Of a DNA stretch of 64,000 nucleotides, positions 1-11,258 are shown in pieces. The notes below the pieces were generated by a model. The model was given only the letters and a program-made list of their open reading frames with translations, had not been told where the DNA came from and searched no databases. The first letter of the stretch is position 1, and the number at the start of each line of letters is the position of its first letter. Source of the DNA: Bombyx mori. Taxonomy: Eukaryota; Arthropoda; Insecta; Lepidoptera; Bombycidae. Position numbers and translations under genes: made by a program. The DNA lies in the NCBI RefSeq assembly GCF_030269925.1, contig NC_085126.1, forward strand, positions 188,501 through 252,500, in the 5' to 3' direction.

Positions 1-245
1 AATAAACACACGATCATTTGTTCATTCGATGAATAATTGTTACTGTATTGTCTTCGGCCTCACACCTTAAGATGTGAGGCGTCAGGGATTTTGCGATATT
101 TAAACCGTATTTATAATAATCAAATATATAAAAAAAAAAATTGTCATTCTAGGTCTCCGGTCAGCGAATTTGGAATCTCATGCCTCACAACGTGCAGCGA
201 CACGATGGGACCTATCCAGGGACATCAGCGCACGTAGGTACGTAC

Positions 246-418
246 GTGACGACGGCGAGTCTCGGCACGTTGTCCCTCCTGTCCAGCAGCGTGTGCAGGA
301 TCCGCTGCAGCAGCACCCTAGTGGACGGCTCCGTGGCGCTGGACAGTCGGAGCAGAGCTTCCAGGAATGCTGCGGGGAAGGCTTTCGAAAGCTCTGTTGT
401 TTTGTAAGTAGCCCCGAC
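246..418 (-). CDS. EFR3 (rbo): EFR3 exon j (last exon seen)
   Basis: It starts VGATYKTTELSKAFPAAFLE after acceptor TTCCGCAG and continues with LLQRILHTLLDRRDN. The donor is probably GTACGT at 240-245, though a second GTACC lies 4 bases further. The reading ends in phase 2, so the gene continues past position 1 of the window. Confidence 0.85.
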
Positions 419-3400
419 CTGCGGAATGCGGATAAGGCCTCTGGTGAGTGCGGCGGACACGGGCGGGCGGGGCGGGCGGGGGGTTGGGGGCGGGGGCTGG
501 TGACCTTGAGCAGCGACTTGAGCAGGATGTGCTGCAGCATGGCGTCGGCGCGGCTGGGCTTGGCGGCGCCGGGCACCTTGTTGACGATGAACATCATGAT
601 GTCGATCTTCTGGTAGTCCGGCAGGTGGTCCGCGAACTCTCCCAGCGCGTTGATCAGCGCCTCCTGGTACAGCTTCTCCTCGGTCTCCTTCTGCGGCACG
701 GACACACACAGGCGGATATCTTGTAAGAACATAGCAATTATATATTTTTACAAAGTCATTGTTCACTTTATGAAGTATTAAAACATTCGTTTACATTTTG
801 TGCCAGTTCACGTGAAGAAAGAATATCTATCTATATATTTAAAAATGAATTGCTGTTCGTTAGTCTCGCTAAAACTCGAGAACGGCTGGACCGATTTGGC
901 TAATTTTGGTCTTGAATTATTTGTGGAAGTCCAGAGAAGGTTTAAAAGGTAGATAAATATGGAAATGCTCGGAATTAAATAGATAAAACAATTTTGTTTT
1001 TCGTTTGATGTGTCCCCCGTCGGACGAATACCTTTTGTTTGTTTTAAGTTTATTTTATACAAAAGTTTAGGTGTTTTATTTATCGATTGAGGCACTACGA
1101 AGTCTGCCGGGTCAGCTAGTTGTTTAATAAAAATCAAACCCGCAAAGGTTACAATTTGCGTGGAGCATTCTATGTGTCCGCCCGGGGGCACATTCAGCTT
1201 CGAAGCAGTAATGCCTGCAGTAAGTCTCAAGGGGGGTGACACATCGGGGTGTGGATGTGAAGGGGGGCGGGGGACGTACCTCGGCTCCCCGCGCCACGGA
1301 CGCGCGCAGGTTGGTCAGGATGTTGTTGATGATCTCCAGCACGGAGGGACCTGCGGCGGACAGACTTGTTGTCACGTATGATCGCGTGGTGCGGTGTGGT
1401 ACAGTGCGGTGGGTGGGGTGGTTACACACACTCACCGACGCTGTCCCCGGCGGCGATGCCGACGATGGCGGCGAGCACGGCCGCGCGCGCCGCCCGCACC
1501 CCCCCGCGCCCCGCCTCCAGCTGCTGCATGAGCGCCTCCACCACGCTGTACGAGTACTGCGCCTGCACACACCCCCCGGCCCAGTACAGTCTACTGCCGC
1601 GGCGCACCAACTTGGTTTATTTTGTCTATTTAGTATTTCTTCAGGTTTAAATGTGTAATAACGGTAGCTTATTAACTGTTTTATTATCTGTGAAAGTGCA
1701 CAAATGTGGAAAAATGAAACCAAGCCGATAGACGTAACTTCTCGGAATTCTCTAAAAAGTCCACTGAAAAAATCTCAGTGAATGACCACCATTTTCATGA
1801 GATTATAATATGTCATCCCATATCATATCATTTAAATTCATCCCAGTTGATTAATGTTTTAAATTAATCATCTTCATTTCATTTCGTTTCACTCCATAAT
1901 ATCATTTTTCATAAAATAAGAATATAAAGTAAAATAAGACATGACCTAAAGGTCTTTGTTACCAGATCATAAAACCCCTTAAAAAATATAAAAACCTGTA
2001 TCGAGAACATGATGATTTTGAAGACGTGGACGGCGAAGTCGGTCGGTATCCACAGGTCGTGCCGGTCGAAGTGCCTGCACAGAACACGGCGTGTCACTGA
2101 GCGGGGTCAAGCGGACCACAACTGGACCAGAGCTGGTCGTGGTGGGCCGCAGTGATCACAGCCAAAAAATATACCAAAAAAAAAAAAAATTCCGCAATTA
2201 GCATACCCATTGAGAGCATTGGACTTTAATGAAAAATAATTCTCGATATTTATTATAACTAAAAAAGTTTGACATTCTCTGTTCTCTACTGACGTTAATG
2301 TTGGCTTGATTCAAACAGATTATGAAAATTGAGGGGAATAGGGACAAAAAGCATTGATTTTGCATTTTTAAGTGTATGGTCCAATTTTAATTGAAGCTTA
2401 TATTTTTTTCTTTAATCTCGCGACATACAGTCATCTTATCATTGAAAATTTAAGAAAAAAACATTAATTTGTCAAACGGGTCGGAAAGGTATAAAATTTA
2501 GTCTTCAAAACATTTTGTCTTTGTTACTATTTGAAATTTTTATCAAGTGAAGTTTTGAGAGCTATTTTTGGTGTTTTGGGAACAGTATAAAAGTGATGTA
2601 TCATTATTATTTTTCATGTCATGTAAACAAATAAGAATGAGTCGGATGTGAACAAGAAATTGGGGGAAAGGCGTCGACGAATGAGGTAAGAACTACTTAT
2701 AAACACGTATTCTATAAGTTTATAAATATTATTTTTTTAAATTAAAAATTATATTTAAATTTTTGTTCCAAGACGAAAACGTTACACTTTCCGTTACCTT
2801 TACACTCTCTCTCTAATCTGGAAATCAGTATCAACAAGATAATGAACAATACTTACAAACCAAAAAATACGCTTTTGTAAGCTAGTTGAACTAAAATGAA
2901 GAAAATAATTTTCTACAAATTCAATAAAATAGAGTAGTTAAGAAAAAACATTTTATCGTAAAAATGTCAAACAAATGCTCAAGTGTCTCCTGCAGCAACC
3001 TGGGGGCAGGGCTACTCACGTGAGCACGGGCCGCAGCACGGAGCGGATGTGTCCGAAGGAGGCGCGCGCCAGCAGGTCGCGCAGGCAGGCCTCCGCCAGC
3101 CGCGGCGGGGACTCCTCCTCGCCCTCCTCGCCGCCCGCGCCGCCGCCCTCCGCGCACGACACCGTCTCGTACTTCTCCGCCGACTGCACACCACCACACC
3201 GCTACAGACTCCTCTACGCACCCCCTCCCCCATACCCCCGCACCCCCGCACGCCCCCGCACGCACCTGCATGTTGTACAGCAGCGAGGGGACTATCTTGT
3301 CCATGTGCTGCGCCTCCCATATGTTCTCCACCAGGTCGTCCGACACCGTCTTCCTGATGACGCCCTGGAAGCACAACGCGACACTCAGCCTCGTATCAAC

Positions 3401-5030
3401 TGGCAACACGACGTAGACTGTCGGCCCGGGTGCGTACCTGCAGGCCCTGTATCCCGGCTAGGCGGATCCGGTCCCGGGGGCCCGGCTCCCCGTGGTTGCT
3501 GTGGCACATGGCGCTGAACTTGGACACGAAGAAGTCGTAGCGGCGGTGGTAGGACGGCGTGTCCTCCTCGATGTTCGCGAACCGAACGAACTGGAGACGA
3601 GCAAACAGACGAGCTCAGTGCGGGACACTCACTCGACCTTGGGGCATTACTGGTAGAGATAAGAGATTTTAGTGAAGATCAGAGGCAGAAACTGATTTAA
3701 CGTGACATCATATTGCATTATAAACTCTTACTACTTGTTTATTTCCCAAAAAAAACGTTAATTTTTTTGGAACCATAAATCATCACGCCAGATAATTGAT
3801 TGTTAAATTCGTCTTTTAATTCTGAATCTACTGCAGCAGGTTATTATAGGTGACAAATTAGAACACAGCGCTGTTGGACGCTTAACACAATTAGGTTCTA
3901 AAAGCAAACAAGTTCAATCCGTACCTACACACGCAACAATAAATCACTCAAGAACATCAGAAGTTGTACATATCTCCCTTGTCTTCGATGTTCATAATAG
4001 AACTCTACTGATCTATACTAATATTATAAAGAGGAAAGATTTGTTTGTTTGTTTGTTTCGAATAGGCTCCGAAACTACTGGACCGATTTGAAAAATTATT
4101 TTTCCATTAGAAGCCGACATTGTCCCTGATGAACATAGGCTACTTTTTTTAATTTTTTTTTTTTGGTTTCATGTTTGTTTTAATGTTTCCGAAGCGAAGC
4201 GAGGGCGGGTCGCTAGTGAAATATATTTTTACACTATCTCATTAGGACTACAATACTAACACTCTGTGTGGCGAGGATCTGCAGCTGCGGGTCAGTGGAC
4301 TCCAGTAATTTCTGAACCATTTTGAGGAAGCTTTCCACGAAGAGATTGAGGGTCTGCGAGTGGCACGCGACCAGCAGCTGGTCCATCGCCTCCATCGCTA
4401 TTATTACGAATCTATAAAATAAATTGAAGTGAATGTGCGAGTTTGACGTACCCTGCAGGTTATTTCGGCGGATGTTGCCGGCGCCGTGCTGACACTCAAC
4501 CGTGTACGACGTGAAGGATTTTCAAATATAATTTCTTTCTAAGCTTTGGTTTTCTTAAAACATGTTTCAAAAGCTGCCTCGGATGAATTTTATAAATAAA
4601 TTAAATTAATTGATAACTTATTAGGTCACAGATGCTTTAGAACAGCGCAGAGCATGAATGAGTTAAATTTCGAGACTTCGACATAATGGAGGTAGCGTTC
4701 CACGGCCAGTTCGAAGGTCCTCCGTTAGGCTATCCTCTCTTTCGAATCGGAGCGCAGGGCACCCAATTCAAACACATCAACACGAAAAACAGCGTTCTCG
4801 TTACGATGCTCAAATCTCTACTTACCCGTGTCTCCTTCTATAAATATCCCTGGAAGCTTTCTGGAAGAGATACTCTCCGATCCTGTCCAGTTTTTCCGGA
4901 CTGGATAAGGAGTAGAAAGTGAGCTTTTCCATGTTAGATTTAACGAGTCCATCCTGGGGTGACGCCGGGAAGATGTTGTCGACGAGGCGCTTGTAGCGCG
5001 GCCGCAGCGCAGAGCAGCAGCCGCAACAAC
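246..5030 (-). CDS. EFR3 (rbo): EFR3 / rolling blackout homologue, 10 exons (N-terminal half, partial)
   Basis: Joined exons on the minus strand: 4826-5030, 4261-4411, 3438-3590, 3266-3364, 3020-3183, 1996-2074, 1436-1562, 1280-1350, 505-690, 246-418. All junctions are GT-AG and all phases agree, giving about 468 residues in one open frame. The N-terminus has the CCGCC cysteine cluster followed by RPRYKRL, the known palmitoylation and acidic-lipid binding site of EFR3. Next come VDNIFP, MEKLTFYSLSSPEKLDRIGEY and EEDTPSYHRRYDFF, then a run of helical ARM/HEAT-like sequence. Family knowledge: EFR3 anchors TTC7/FAM126 and PI4KIII-alpha at the plasma membrane to maintain PI4P; fly rbo is needed for synaptic transmission and phototransduction. 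EFR3 proteins are about 800 residues, so the C-terminal half lies beyond position 1. The initiator exon, supplying the codons before a split glycine codon, is upstream of 5030 and was not found. Confidence 0.93.
505..690 (-). CDS. EFR3 (rbo): EFR3 exon i
   Basis: 62 codons starting KETEEKLYQEALINALGEF and ending MLQHILLKSLLK. Acceptor GTGCCGCAG. The donor would be AAG|GTCACC, which has GT but otherwise poor consensus. It is chosen because it joins in frame to the next exon, starting VGATYKTTEL, and matches the family spacing as I recall it. Confidence 0.85.
830..1119 (+). mobile_element. Non-autonomous Helitron (family F3) in EFR3 intron
   Basis: It starts TC after an A and ends CAGCTAG just before T, the Helitron A|TC...CTAR|T arrangement. 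The body includes the common lepidopteran block around CTGGACCGATTTGG. There is no coding capacity. It sits in the intron between EFR3 exons h and i. Confidence 0.7.
1280..1350 (-). CDS. EFR3 (rbo): EFR3 exon h
   Basis: It completes a split Gly codon and reads PSVLEIINNILTNLRASV, then ARGAE. Acceptor GCCGCAG, donor GTACGT at 1274-1279. The 85-bp intron to exon g is compact. Confidence 0.9.
1436..1562 (-). CDS. EFR3 (rbo): EFR3 exon g
   Basis: It begins AQYSYSVVEALMQQLEA and continues through an Arg/Ala/Gly-rich run to IVGIAAGDSV. Acceptor TGTGCAG, donor GTGAG at 1431-1435. It is very GC-rich, like exon e. Confidence 0.92.
1610..1986 (-). repeat. Dispersed repeat family G, copy 1
   Basis: About 377 bp, roughly 85% identical by eye to 34088-34467 read on the opposite strand. 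It contains GATATTATGGAGTGAAA and CAATATTTGTGC-like blocks and ends near AATAGACAAAATAAA. It fills most of the 433-bp EFR3 intron between exons f and g. No ORF and no obvious inverted repeats; class unknown. Confidence 0.75.
1996..2074 (-). CDS. EFR3 (rbo): EFR3 exon f
   Basis: Acceptor TGTGCAG above 2074. The split Thr codon is completed, followed by HFDRHDLWIPTDFAVHVFK and IIMFSIQ. Donor GTTTTT at 1990-1995, a weak match to consensus. A dispersed repeat begins only about 10 bp inside the following intron. Confidence 0.92.
3020..3183 (-). CDS. EFR3 (rbo): EFR3 exon e, Gly/Glu-rich linker
   Basis: It starts SAEKYETVSC after acceptor GTGCAG, runs through a Gly/Glu-rich low-complexity stretch, then ACLRDLLARASFGHIRSVL. 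The donor is GTGAGT at 3014-3019. GC content is far above background, which produces several long shadow reading frames on both strands here. Confidence 0.9.
3266..3364 (-). CDS. EFR3 (rbo): EFR3 exon d
   Basis: 33 codons, acceptor CTTCCAG (3365-3371), donor GTGCG (3261-3265). It reads GVIRKTVSDDLVENIWEAQ and then HMDKIVPSLLYNMQ, a block strongly conserved between insects and vertebrates. The intron before it is 73 bp. Confidence 0.95.
3438..3590 (-). CDS. EFR3 (rbo): EFR3 exon c
   Basis: 51 codons between acceptor CTCCAG and donor GTACGC (3432-3437). It begins FVRFANIEEDTPSYHRRYDF and ends RLAGIQGLQ. This is the most conserved EFR3 signature in the window. Confidence 0.95.
4012..4216 (+). 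mobile_element. Non-autonomous Helitron (family F1, Lep1-like)
   Basis: It begins TCTATACTAATATTATAAAG and ends with a short hairpin (AGCGA/TCGCT) and CTAG before T. A GTTT microsatellite lies near the 5' end. A second copy is at 26166-26383. It sits in the EFR3 intron between exons b and c. Confidence 0.8.
4261..4411 (-). CDS. EFR3 (rbo): EFR3 exon b
   Basis: Acceptor TATAG just above 4411, donor GTTAGT at 4255-4260. One base completes the split codon, then 50 codons follow, including AMEAMDQLL, LNLFVESFLKMVQKLLES and a run ending ILATQS. This is the helical repeat segment after the membrane-anchor region. Confidence 0.93.
4826..5030 (-). CDS. EFR3 (rbo): EFR3 exon a (first recognised coding exon)
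   Basis: The acceptor is CGCCAG at 5031-5036, and the exon opens in the second base of a Gly codon followed by CCGCC. The donor GTAAGT is at 4820-4825. A longer reading to 5040 would start at TTG, so the true ATG must be in another exon. It encodes the lipid-anchor cysteines and the MEKLTFYSLSS block. Confidence 0.92.
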
Positions 5031-6377
5031 CTGGCGACAACGTATTACTGGTTTAATAGTTGGGTTCAGTCATTAAAAAACGCTCCTCCGCCTACGCGCG
5101 TCGTGTTCCTCTGTGCTGAGGATCGTGACTTTTACGGAATACATACGTAAAGGTTTTCTTGGGAAAATTGCTAGTGGTGGGTTCCCGCGTCCTTCCACAG
5201 CAGAATTTCAGAGGCGATTTAATTCCTCTGGGCTACTGAAGCCCTAGTTCGGGTTAGTTGACCGCCGCCCGTTGCTCGGCGTTATATTTTTACGACCGAG
5301 TAGGTGGCATACCGACGCCCATTACATTACGCTATTATATCATTTAATGGGCTCGCACGGGCAGTCGCGCGTTTGAAGGGTCGAACGGCAGTCGTACAAT
5401 GACTTAGATCTCATGTCACAAGGTGGCACCAAAAATAAATAAATGGACAGAAACAAAAACTTCCGTAAAGACCTCTGTCAGTGAAAGGTTGTGACTGGCC
5501 CTCGCATATGTACGGCAACCTCACAATGCACCATACGACATGACAGTATGCGTCTACTTACTGTCGAAAGACTATAAATAATAAAAGTATCCTGAAAGAT
5601 ATGGCACTGAAAATACTCAAGAAAGCAGTCCTCGGAACAAACATGTGGTGAGCGGTCTTTTTCGACATTCTAATCTTTAGTAACCACTGTCCTTACATTG
5701 CGCACATGTTAATATTATTATTAGAAGACAATCGTATTGGATGGGCGTTATATACAGATCGATTGTCATCGTCTGATCTCTGCAATCCGCAACTGACCTG
5801 CGACTGTCGCTAACGAAAGCACGATTTGAACAATATAACAATGCCCAAATAATTAACTTTCAATATATATATATCATTGTTTGTATATTCTTGCACAACC
5901 TTATGAACAAGTCGTAACTAATTAGATAAGATTATGTGTTCATTCCACAGGTGACAGTGAACTCAATTGGTAATATTGATTTCTACTTGTTCTTGCCGCA
6001 ATCTTTTGTCAATATACAGCAAAGCAATGTTGGACTTGGTAAATGTCTACCCGGACGGAGATCGGACGTCGGGTGTAAGAGTGTAAGGGAAGTCATTTAG
6101 TGGTAAATGTCTACCTGCTTTATAATACAGTATATGTAGGTGTGCTACTAATTCCTCTCAATCATTAACGGGGCCTAGGTGCTGGCCGGGATCGGACATT
6201 TTGTTTCTGATTGACACTGCACACTAAACATTGCACTATTTTACCACGTAAGATCTTATGAGTTTAATACCTTTACATATGGAACTACTTAGAGGCACGA
6301 GGCCCTAAAACCCTTTGCTTTAGAATTACTATACCGTCATAAAAACAAGCTTTGCCGCGGAAATAGGTGTGACTATT
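5031..6377. other. Non-coding stretch upstream of EFR3 exon a
   Basis: The missing EFR3 start exon should be on the minus strand from here upward, but I could not identify it. 5090-5440 is somewhat GC-richer, ends near an AAATAAATAAATGG tail, and looks like an old repeat of unknown class. There is a short (AT)n at 5862-5876. No other supported gene. Confidence 0.5.
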
Positions 6378-6682
6378 TTATTTCTTAGAAAACTATCTCA
6401 CGGCGCACCTGTTGTTAAGTGGTTACCGAAACCCATGGACATCAACAATGTAAATTCCGCCATCTACCTTGAGACATGAGTTCTAAATCTCAGTTTTACT
6501 GTAAAACGGCTGACCCACTGATCATTTCGAAACGCATTACTGCGTCACGGCAGAAATAGGCAGGGTGGTGGTGCCTACCCGTGCGGACTCACAAGAGGTT
6601 CTACCACCAGTAATTACGCAAATTATAATTTTGCGGGTTTGATTATTATTACACGATGTTACTCCTTCACCGTGGGAATCAT
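6378..6682 (-). mobile_element. Bm1 SINE, diverged, lacks the tRNA head
   Basis: It contains the Bm1 body in antisense: GTTAAGTGGTTACC, then CGCATTACTGC, GACTCACAAGAGG and CAGTAATTACGCAAATTATA. It continues a little past TTACACGATGTTACTCC. Confidence 0.8.
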
Positions 6683-7509
6683 GTCTGGTGCAAAATGGCG
6701 TTGTTTAGTATGCACTGAATTGCATCAACCCTGGTCCATACTTACAAGTCAAATACACCGTTCTACTGATGAAGAAGCACGCTCTGTGCGCAATCTTCCG
6801 AAGCGGAGTCATATTCACTGTTCCACTCTTAGCGACAATTATTAATTCTATTTAAAACTCATTTAAGGAAAATATTTTTGTTTTTTTTCTCAGAATCTAA
6901 TCACCTGCCGCTTCACGCTAATTTGACATTACAACTTCCGCACTAGCTCTATATAACACAAATGTACGTTAGAGATGTGGTGTTTTTCCCGTAAAATATT
7001 TTGTATTGTGCAAACATCGCAGCCATGCTCATTCGAACGGTTTACAAGCAGACTCCGGGTGTCAGGAAAACCGCAAAAACACTTTGGTCGATGGCGCTTA
7101 TTGTTAGAACGCGTGTAGGCTAGAGTCAGCCTCACAGAGCTTGCGACAATTCATTGAACATTGTTGTATTCGCAATGACACATCATCGCGCGCGAACGTA
7201 CGCTTCGTTACTAAATACACGGATTGATAAGAGCCGTGATAAGAATTGACACTTGATCCTTGGTGATATCGCGATTTTCTAGTATTTTATTAATGGGTAA
7301 AATAATTAATTATTAATATCGTCATATTGTTTAGAACCGCAGATAGAAACCTGTGCGATGTTCCGACACGTTTATATTTAGTCCGTCTGGCGGTTAATCA
7401 GATGATCATAGGGAGCTGTAAGCCAGGCCGATGTGAAGTCGGGCTCTTCACACTGTTACGGCTACTTCATCCTCCGTAGTAGGTATCAATTACTATCAAC
7501 ATAGTTTTC

Positions 7510-7755
7510 TTATGGTGTTAGGACCTCTTGTGAGTCCGCGTGGGTAGGTACCACCACCCTGCCTATTTCTGCCGTGAAGCAGTAATGCGTTTCGGTTTGA
7601 AGGGCGGGGTAGCCGTTGTAACTATACTGAGACCTTAGAACTGATATCTCAAGGTGGGTGGCGCATTTAGGTCGTAGATGTCTATGGGCTCCAGTAACCG
7701 CTTAACACCAGGTGGGCTGTGAGCTCGGCCACCTATTTAAGCAATAAAAAAAAAA
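7510..7755 (+). mobile_element. Bm1 SINE, 5'-truncated
   Basis: Body from GTTAGGACCTCTTGTGAG to AGCAATAAAAAAAAAA. The tRNA-like head is missing. It is flanked by AT-rich sequence without genes (6683-7509 and 7756-8504). Confidence 0.85.
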
Positions 7756-8504
7756 GTTTTCTTATATATCCAATAATCTAATCTTCTCCCTCAAGTCTTG
7801 GGATGCGTGGCGGGTCTTATATTAGCCACAAACTCTGTTAACCGCTTAAAATCAAACGAATAGTACTCGTCCACGCGTCTACGATAGATAATACAATCTG
7901 TTTACAAAACTTTAGTGTTATTCTTCTCTCGAACCACACTATATTGAGAAGTCACTGAAAGCAATGCAATGCGAATACCGGACGCAAGGCCGACGTCTGA
8001 GGCGCGCTCTTTTGGCTGCGTACACATAACCACAACACAAATAACCGTATTTAACGCCCTAATTTAGTCCAGATAAGGTAAACAATAACTAATCGATCAA
8101 AATATTTATATTACAAAAACTACTGTGCGTATTTGCGTATCCAGGAACGATGCCTTAAGATTGATTAATTTTAAACAACAACGAATGTTTTCGAGCATTT
8201 CAACTCCAAAAGCGTACAACAAACCGCGCGTTTGACTGTGCACTGACTAAATAATATAACGCTGGAGGTTTCATCTGAAAATAGATCTGTCCTAGGCAGG
8301 TACGATATATCGACCCGACATCATGCGACATTAAACTTCATCTGAAAATCGAAACCCTTATTTGTATAAAACGTCCTCAAGGGGCAAATGCGGGTCGCGT
8401 TTAATCTAAACAAAAATACTATTAAAATACCCGTTCCTTCCGAGGATAACGTCATCACAAGCAAAAATACTTTTAGAGAAATACAGGATAAGCTCATAGC
8501 TAAT

Positions 8505-8700
8505 TTGGTGTTAGGGGGTTGCCGGAGCCCGTAGACACTATCCTTGAGACGTGAAGTCGAGGCATCAATTATATTCTGTAATGGCTCTATCCCCATTAAA
8601 ACCGAGACAAAAAGACTGCTTCGCGGTATAAATATGCAGAATTGTGGTAGCCGTGAGAGTTCACAATACGCCACCCGTCATTATGAAAGATGATTTTCAT
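8505..8700 (-). repeat. Ancient Bm1-like relic
   Basis: Scattered matches in order: GGTGTTAGG, GGAGCCCGTAGAC, CCTTGAGACGTGA, ACTGCTTCGCGG and GAGAGTTCACAA. Heavily diverged. The nearby reading frame 8321-8674 (minus) is a product of this relic, not a gene. Confidence 0.5.
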
Positions 8701-9884
8701 CGTGAAAGCTGTGGGGATTTGAACCTCCGCATATATGCATCAATCGATGAGTATACGGTGTGGTTATTAATCCTTTAGGACGTGCAGATTTTGACTATGA
8801 CCCTGTCCCTCATGACCCGAGGTTAATTTCGACATTTACATCATGACGTCCTGTGAACTCAGGTGGTTGCTTAATGCTCTAATCTCGTTTACGACCAGAG
8901 TGTTTCAAAATCATAAAAATATTTACATACCAAAAATCCGAACTACAGATGTGTTCTGTAACACCATAGTCTGTTATTATTGCACTTGTTTTAAGCAAAA
9001 AAAAAATAGATTACGTTAAGTATATCAATCTTGAAACATCAAACATATTTTTTTTCAGTCACATGTACTCCGTGCCCTACGGCTGCTACTGCTTACTACA
9101 AGCGGCACGTGACTTGCTGGCGCACTAGTTTCTACATCCTACAATTATCAAGTATGCGAGATCACTCCACGAGATAAATACGGTAATCGCGACACCTCGC
9201 ACCCGGGGTTCACTGTCACAGCTGTTTTATTGTTACATTGAAAAGCCAGCGAGGATCGAAGGACGCGGTAGGAAGCCGCCGATATGTAGGTACGCTCCAC
9301 TATCGCAGTCTCGTTTTCACACAGGGTTCTTGCGGGAATGTACAACGATCCTTAGAAAATACCGTTCAAAATGTTTCAATCTATAATCTCTTATCGTAAA
9401 ATAACTGTTATCTTTACAACATAATTCAACCAATTTATAGGTGTCTGATATTGTTTGTTATCATCTGATATAACAGTGCGTTTGTAGCTTGGCGATATTA
9501 TATCAATATTTTGCGTCCTAATCAAGATGTTACAAGTTCGAGACTAGTCGTGGTACCACTACGTCCAGGTTTTTCCGAAAGTCACAGAATTCAGAAATAT
9601 CAGACATCTACTTGTAGGCGATTCTAATGTCCTATTATTTATTGTCTTTCATGAGTTGAAGTAGTTTTCTCATGAGAAAATAAACCCGAATAAAGATACC
9701 TTAACGTTGGATATTGTTAGTCTATAATTTAATTCTGATGAAAACCCTTTGAAGAATGCCGAAGCATCGACGTCAGACATTTAATTCAAATACATTCGAC
9801 GAATTATTGTCGACGTGCAGCTCTACGCAAAACTTAGCTCTTTTTACTTAGCAAATATGTATATTGGTGGTGAGTTTTTATTTT
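8701..9884. other. No gene seen
   Basis: AT-rich sequence with only short chance reading frames. No recognisable repeat family beyond weak Bm1-like scraps near 8860. Confidence 0.5.
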
Positions 9885-9945
9885 TATTTTATCAGAAGGA
9901 AATCGCCAGACTTCCGCCCTCCACTGGAGATGGCGGGTGGGATAA
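9885..9945 (-). repeat. Partial copy of the R1-like 3' tail (family D)
   Basis: On the minus strand it shares CAGTGGAGGGCGGAAGT and GGCGATTTCCTTCTGA with the 3' ends of the SINEs at 19912-20219 and 60267-60572, followed by an A-rich tail. Upstream sequence differs, so this could be a diverged SINE or the end of the LINE that mobilises it. Confidence 0.6.
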
Positions 9946-10962
9946 GAAAAACTGATCTAGCCACCAGATTGGCGACCAGACCCGCGCGAACGATGAACTT
10001 GGCAATCAAATAAAATGTGCATATGTATTACATTTTGTTCTACTATTCTACCTCGTCCTTTCTCCGACCAGCAGTAGTGACTTTCCTCCTTAAAGATTTT
10101 ACAAGTGCCGGTGGTAACATTGTTCTAGTAAAATGTTAAAATACTTTGCCCTTTGCTTGTTTGATTCATCACAGAACCAACTGAATCACTAGCTAGCAGA
10201 ACCAAAAGGTGATAAGTGCGCAGACAGAAATACGCCTTCTCTCCGCCCGTCTTGACCCAATGATGACTGAAACGCCATTACATTACAGAGACAGTAAACA
10301 CCATACATATAAATTGGCCACAATAAAATACATAACAATTGATAAAATGAGTCAATGGTGCTGTAGTTAGCGTCCCTGACTGTTGAGCCAAGGGTCGTGG
10401 ATTTGATTCCCATATCAGGTAAACATTTGTGTGATGAACAGATTTGTTAGCTCTATCTTCTTGTGTTTATTATCTATGTATGTACACACAAATTAATATA
10501 TATCAGTATCTGGTTCTCATGACCATGAGTGACTGGTTATTGTTAAGTTTTTTATTTGGATGTTTAATTTCAAACAATGTCATTTATTGAAAGGATGGTA
10601 TGTTATAAAATAAAGTTAATGTGATTTGATTTATAGCAGAAAAGTTTGTAGTAACTATTCTGCATTTTTTCGCAATATTTCATGTTCAAAATCTCAGAAG
10701 ATAAATAACACAAATTTTATATTTACAAAAAGTTTATTGAACCCTATTCTTAAATTAGTGTTTTATGTAAACAGTTCAACTTGTATGTTATATAAATTAC
10801 ATAACACAATAATAAGCCCTATTTTTGCAGTGTAAATAATAGAAAGATTTTTACTTTCTTAGCTTATTGGGTCTGATTTTCTTAGAAGACTCAGGACGAA
10901 ATATTGTTTCATGCTTTAGAGAGCACACAGCTGATACCAAACTCTCATTTATTTACAGCATT
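9946..10962. other. Non-coding, 3' flank of cyclin L
   Basis: No gene found. On the minus strand, AATAAA signals downstream of the cyclin L stop occur at 10948-10953 and 10733-10738, so the cyclin L 3'UTR may end in this stretch. Confidence 0.4.
10948..10953 (-). terminator. Candidate poly(A) signal for cyclin L
   Basis: AATAAA on the minus strand about 305 bp past the cyclin L stop codon. It is the nearest canonical hexamer. A second at 10733-10738 is equally possible. Confidence 0.35.
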
Positions 10963-11085
10963 TATGAGTGAACAAGCTCACAACCCACTTGGTGTTGTGC
11001 TTAGTGAAGACATTAGACATAAAAAGTGAATGCCCTGACCCACAATGAGACATGAGGTCGAAGCCTCAATTGCACGATGACAAAA
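10963..11085 (-). repeat. Diverged Bm1 fragment in cyclin L 3' flank
   Basis: Antisense Bm1 blocks GAGTGAACAAGCTCACAACC, CACTTGGTGTTG and AATGAGACATGAGG are present but mutated. It may lie inside the cyclin L 3'UTR. Confidence 0.5.
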
Positions 11086-11258
11086 TATATCCTATTTTTC
11101 ATTGCAATTTCTTTGAAGTTTAACCTTTTGTTTCTGTTTATAATTTTACAATTTTCATTGTTGCAAAAACCAATTTTTTATAATCACAAAGCACTACTAA
11201 AAGACCTATCAGTCTGTGTTTTATCATCTGTGTAGCAAACATGCTAGCATTGAGGTTA

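Noticed and set aside
178..766. Long overlapping minus-strand frames of 184 residues each
   Set aside because: They read through the GT-AG intron between EFR3 exons i and j and mix frames; only parts match EFR3.
2975..3517. 180-residue plus-strand frame and a 124-residue neighbour
   Set aside because: Antisense shadows of the GC-rich EFR3 exons c, d and e and the short introns between them.
8321..8674. 117-residue minus-strand frame
   Set aside because: Overlaps a decayed Bm1 and shows no protein family features.
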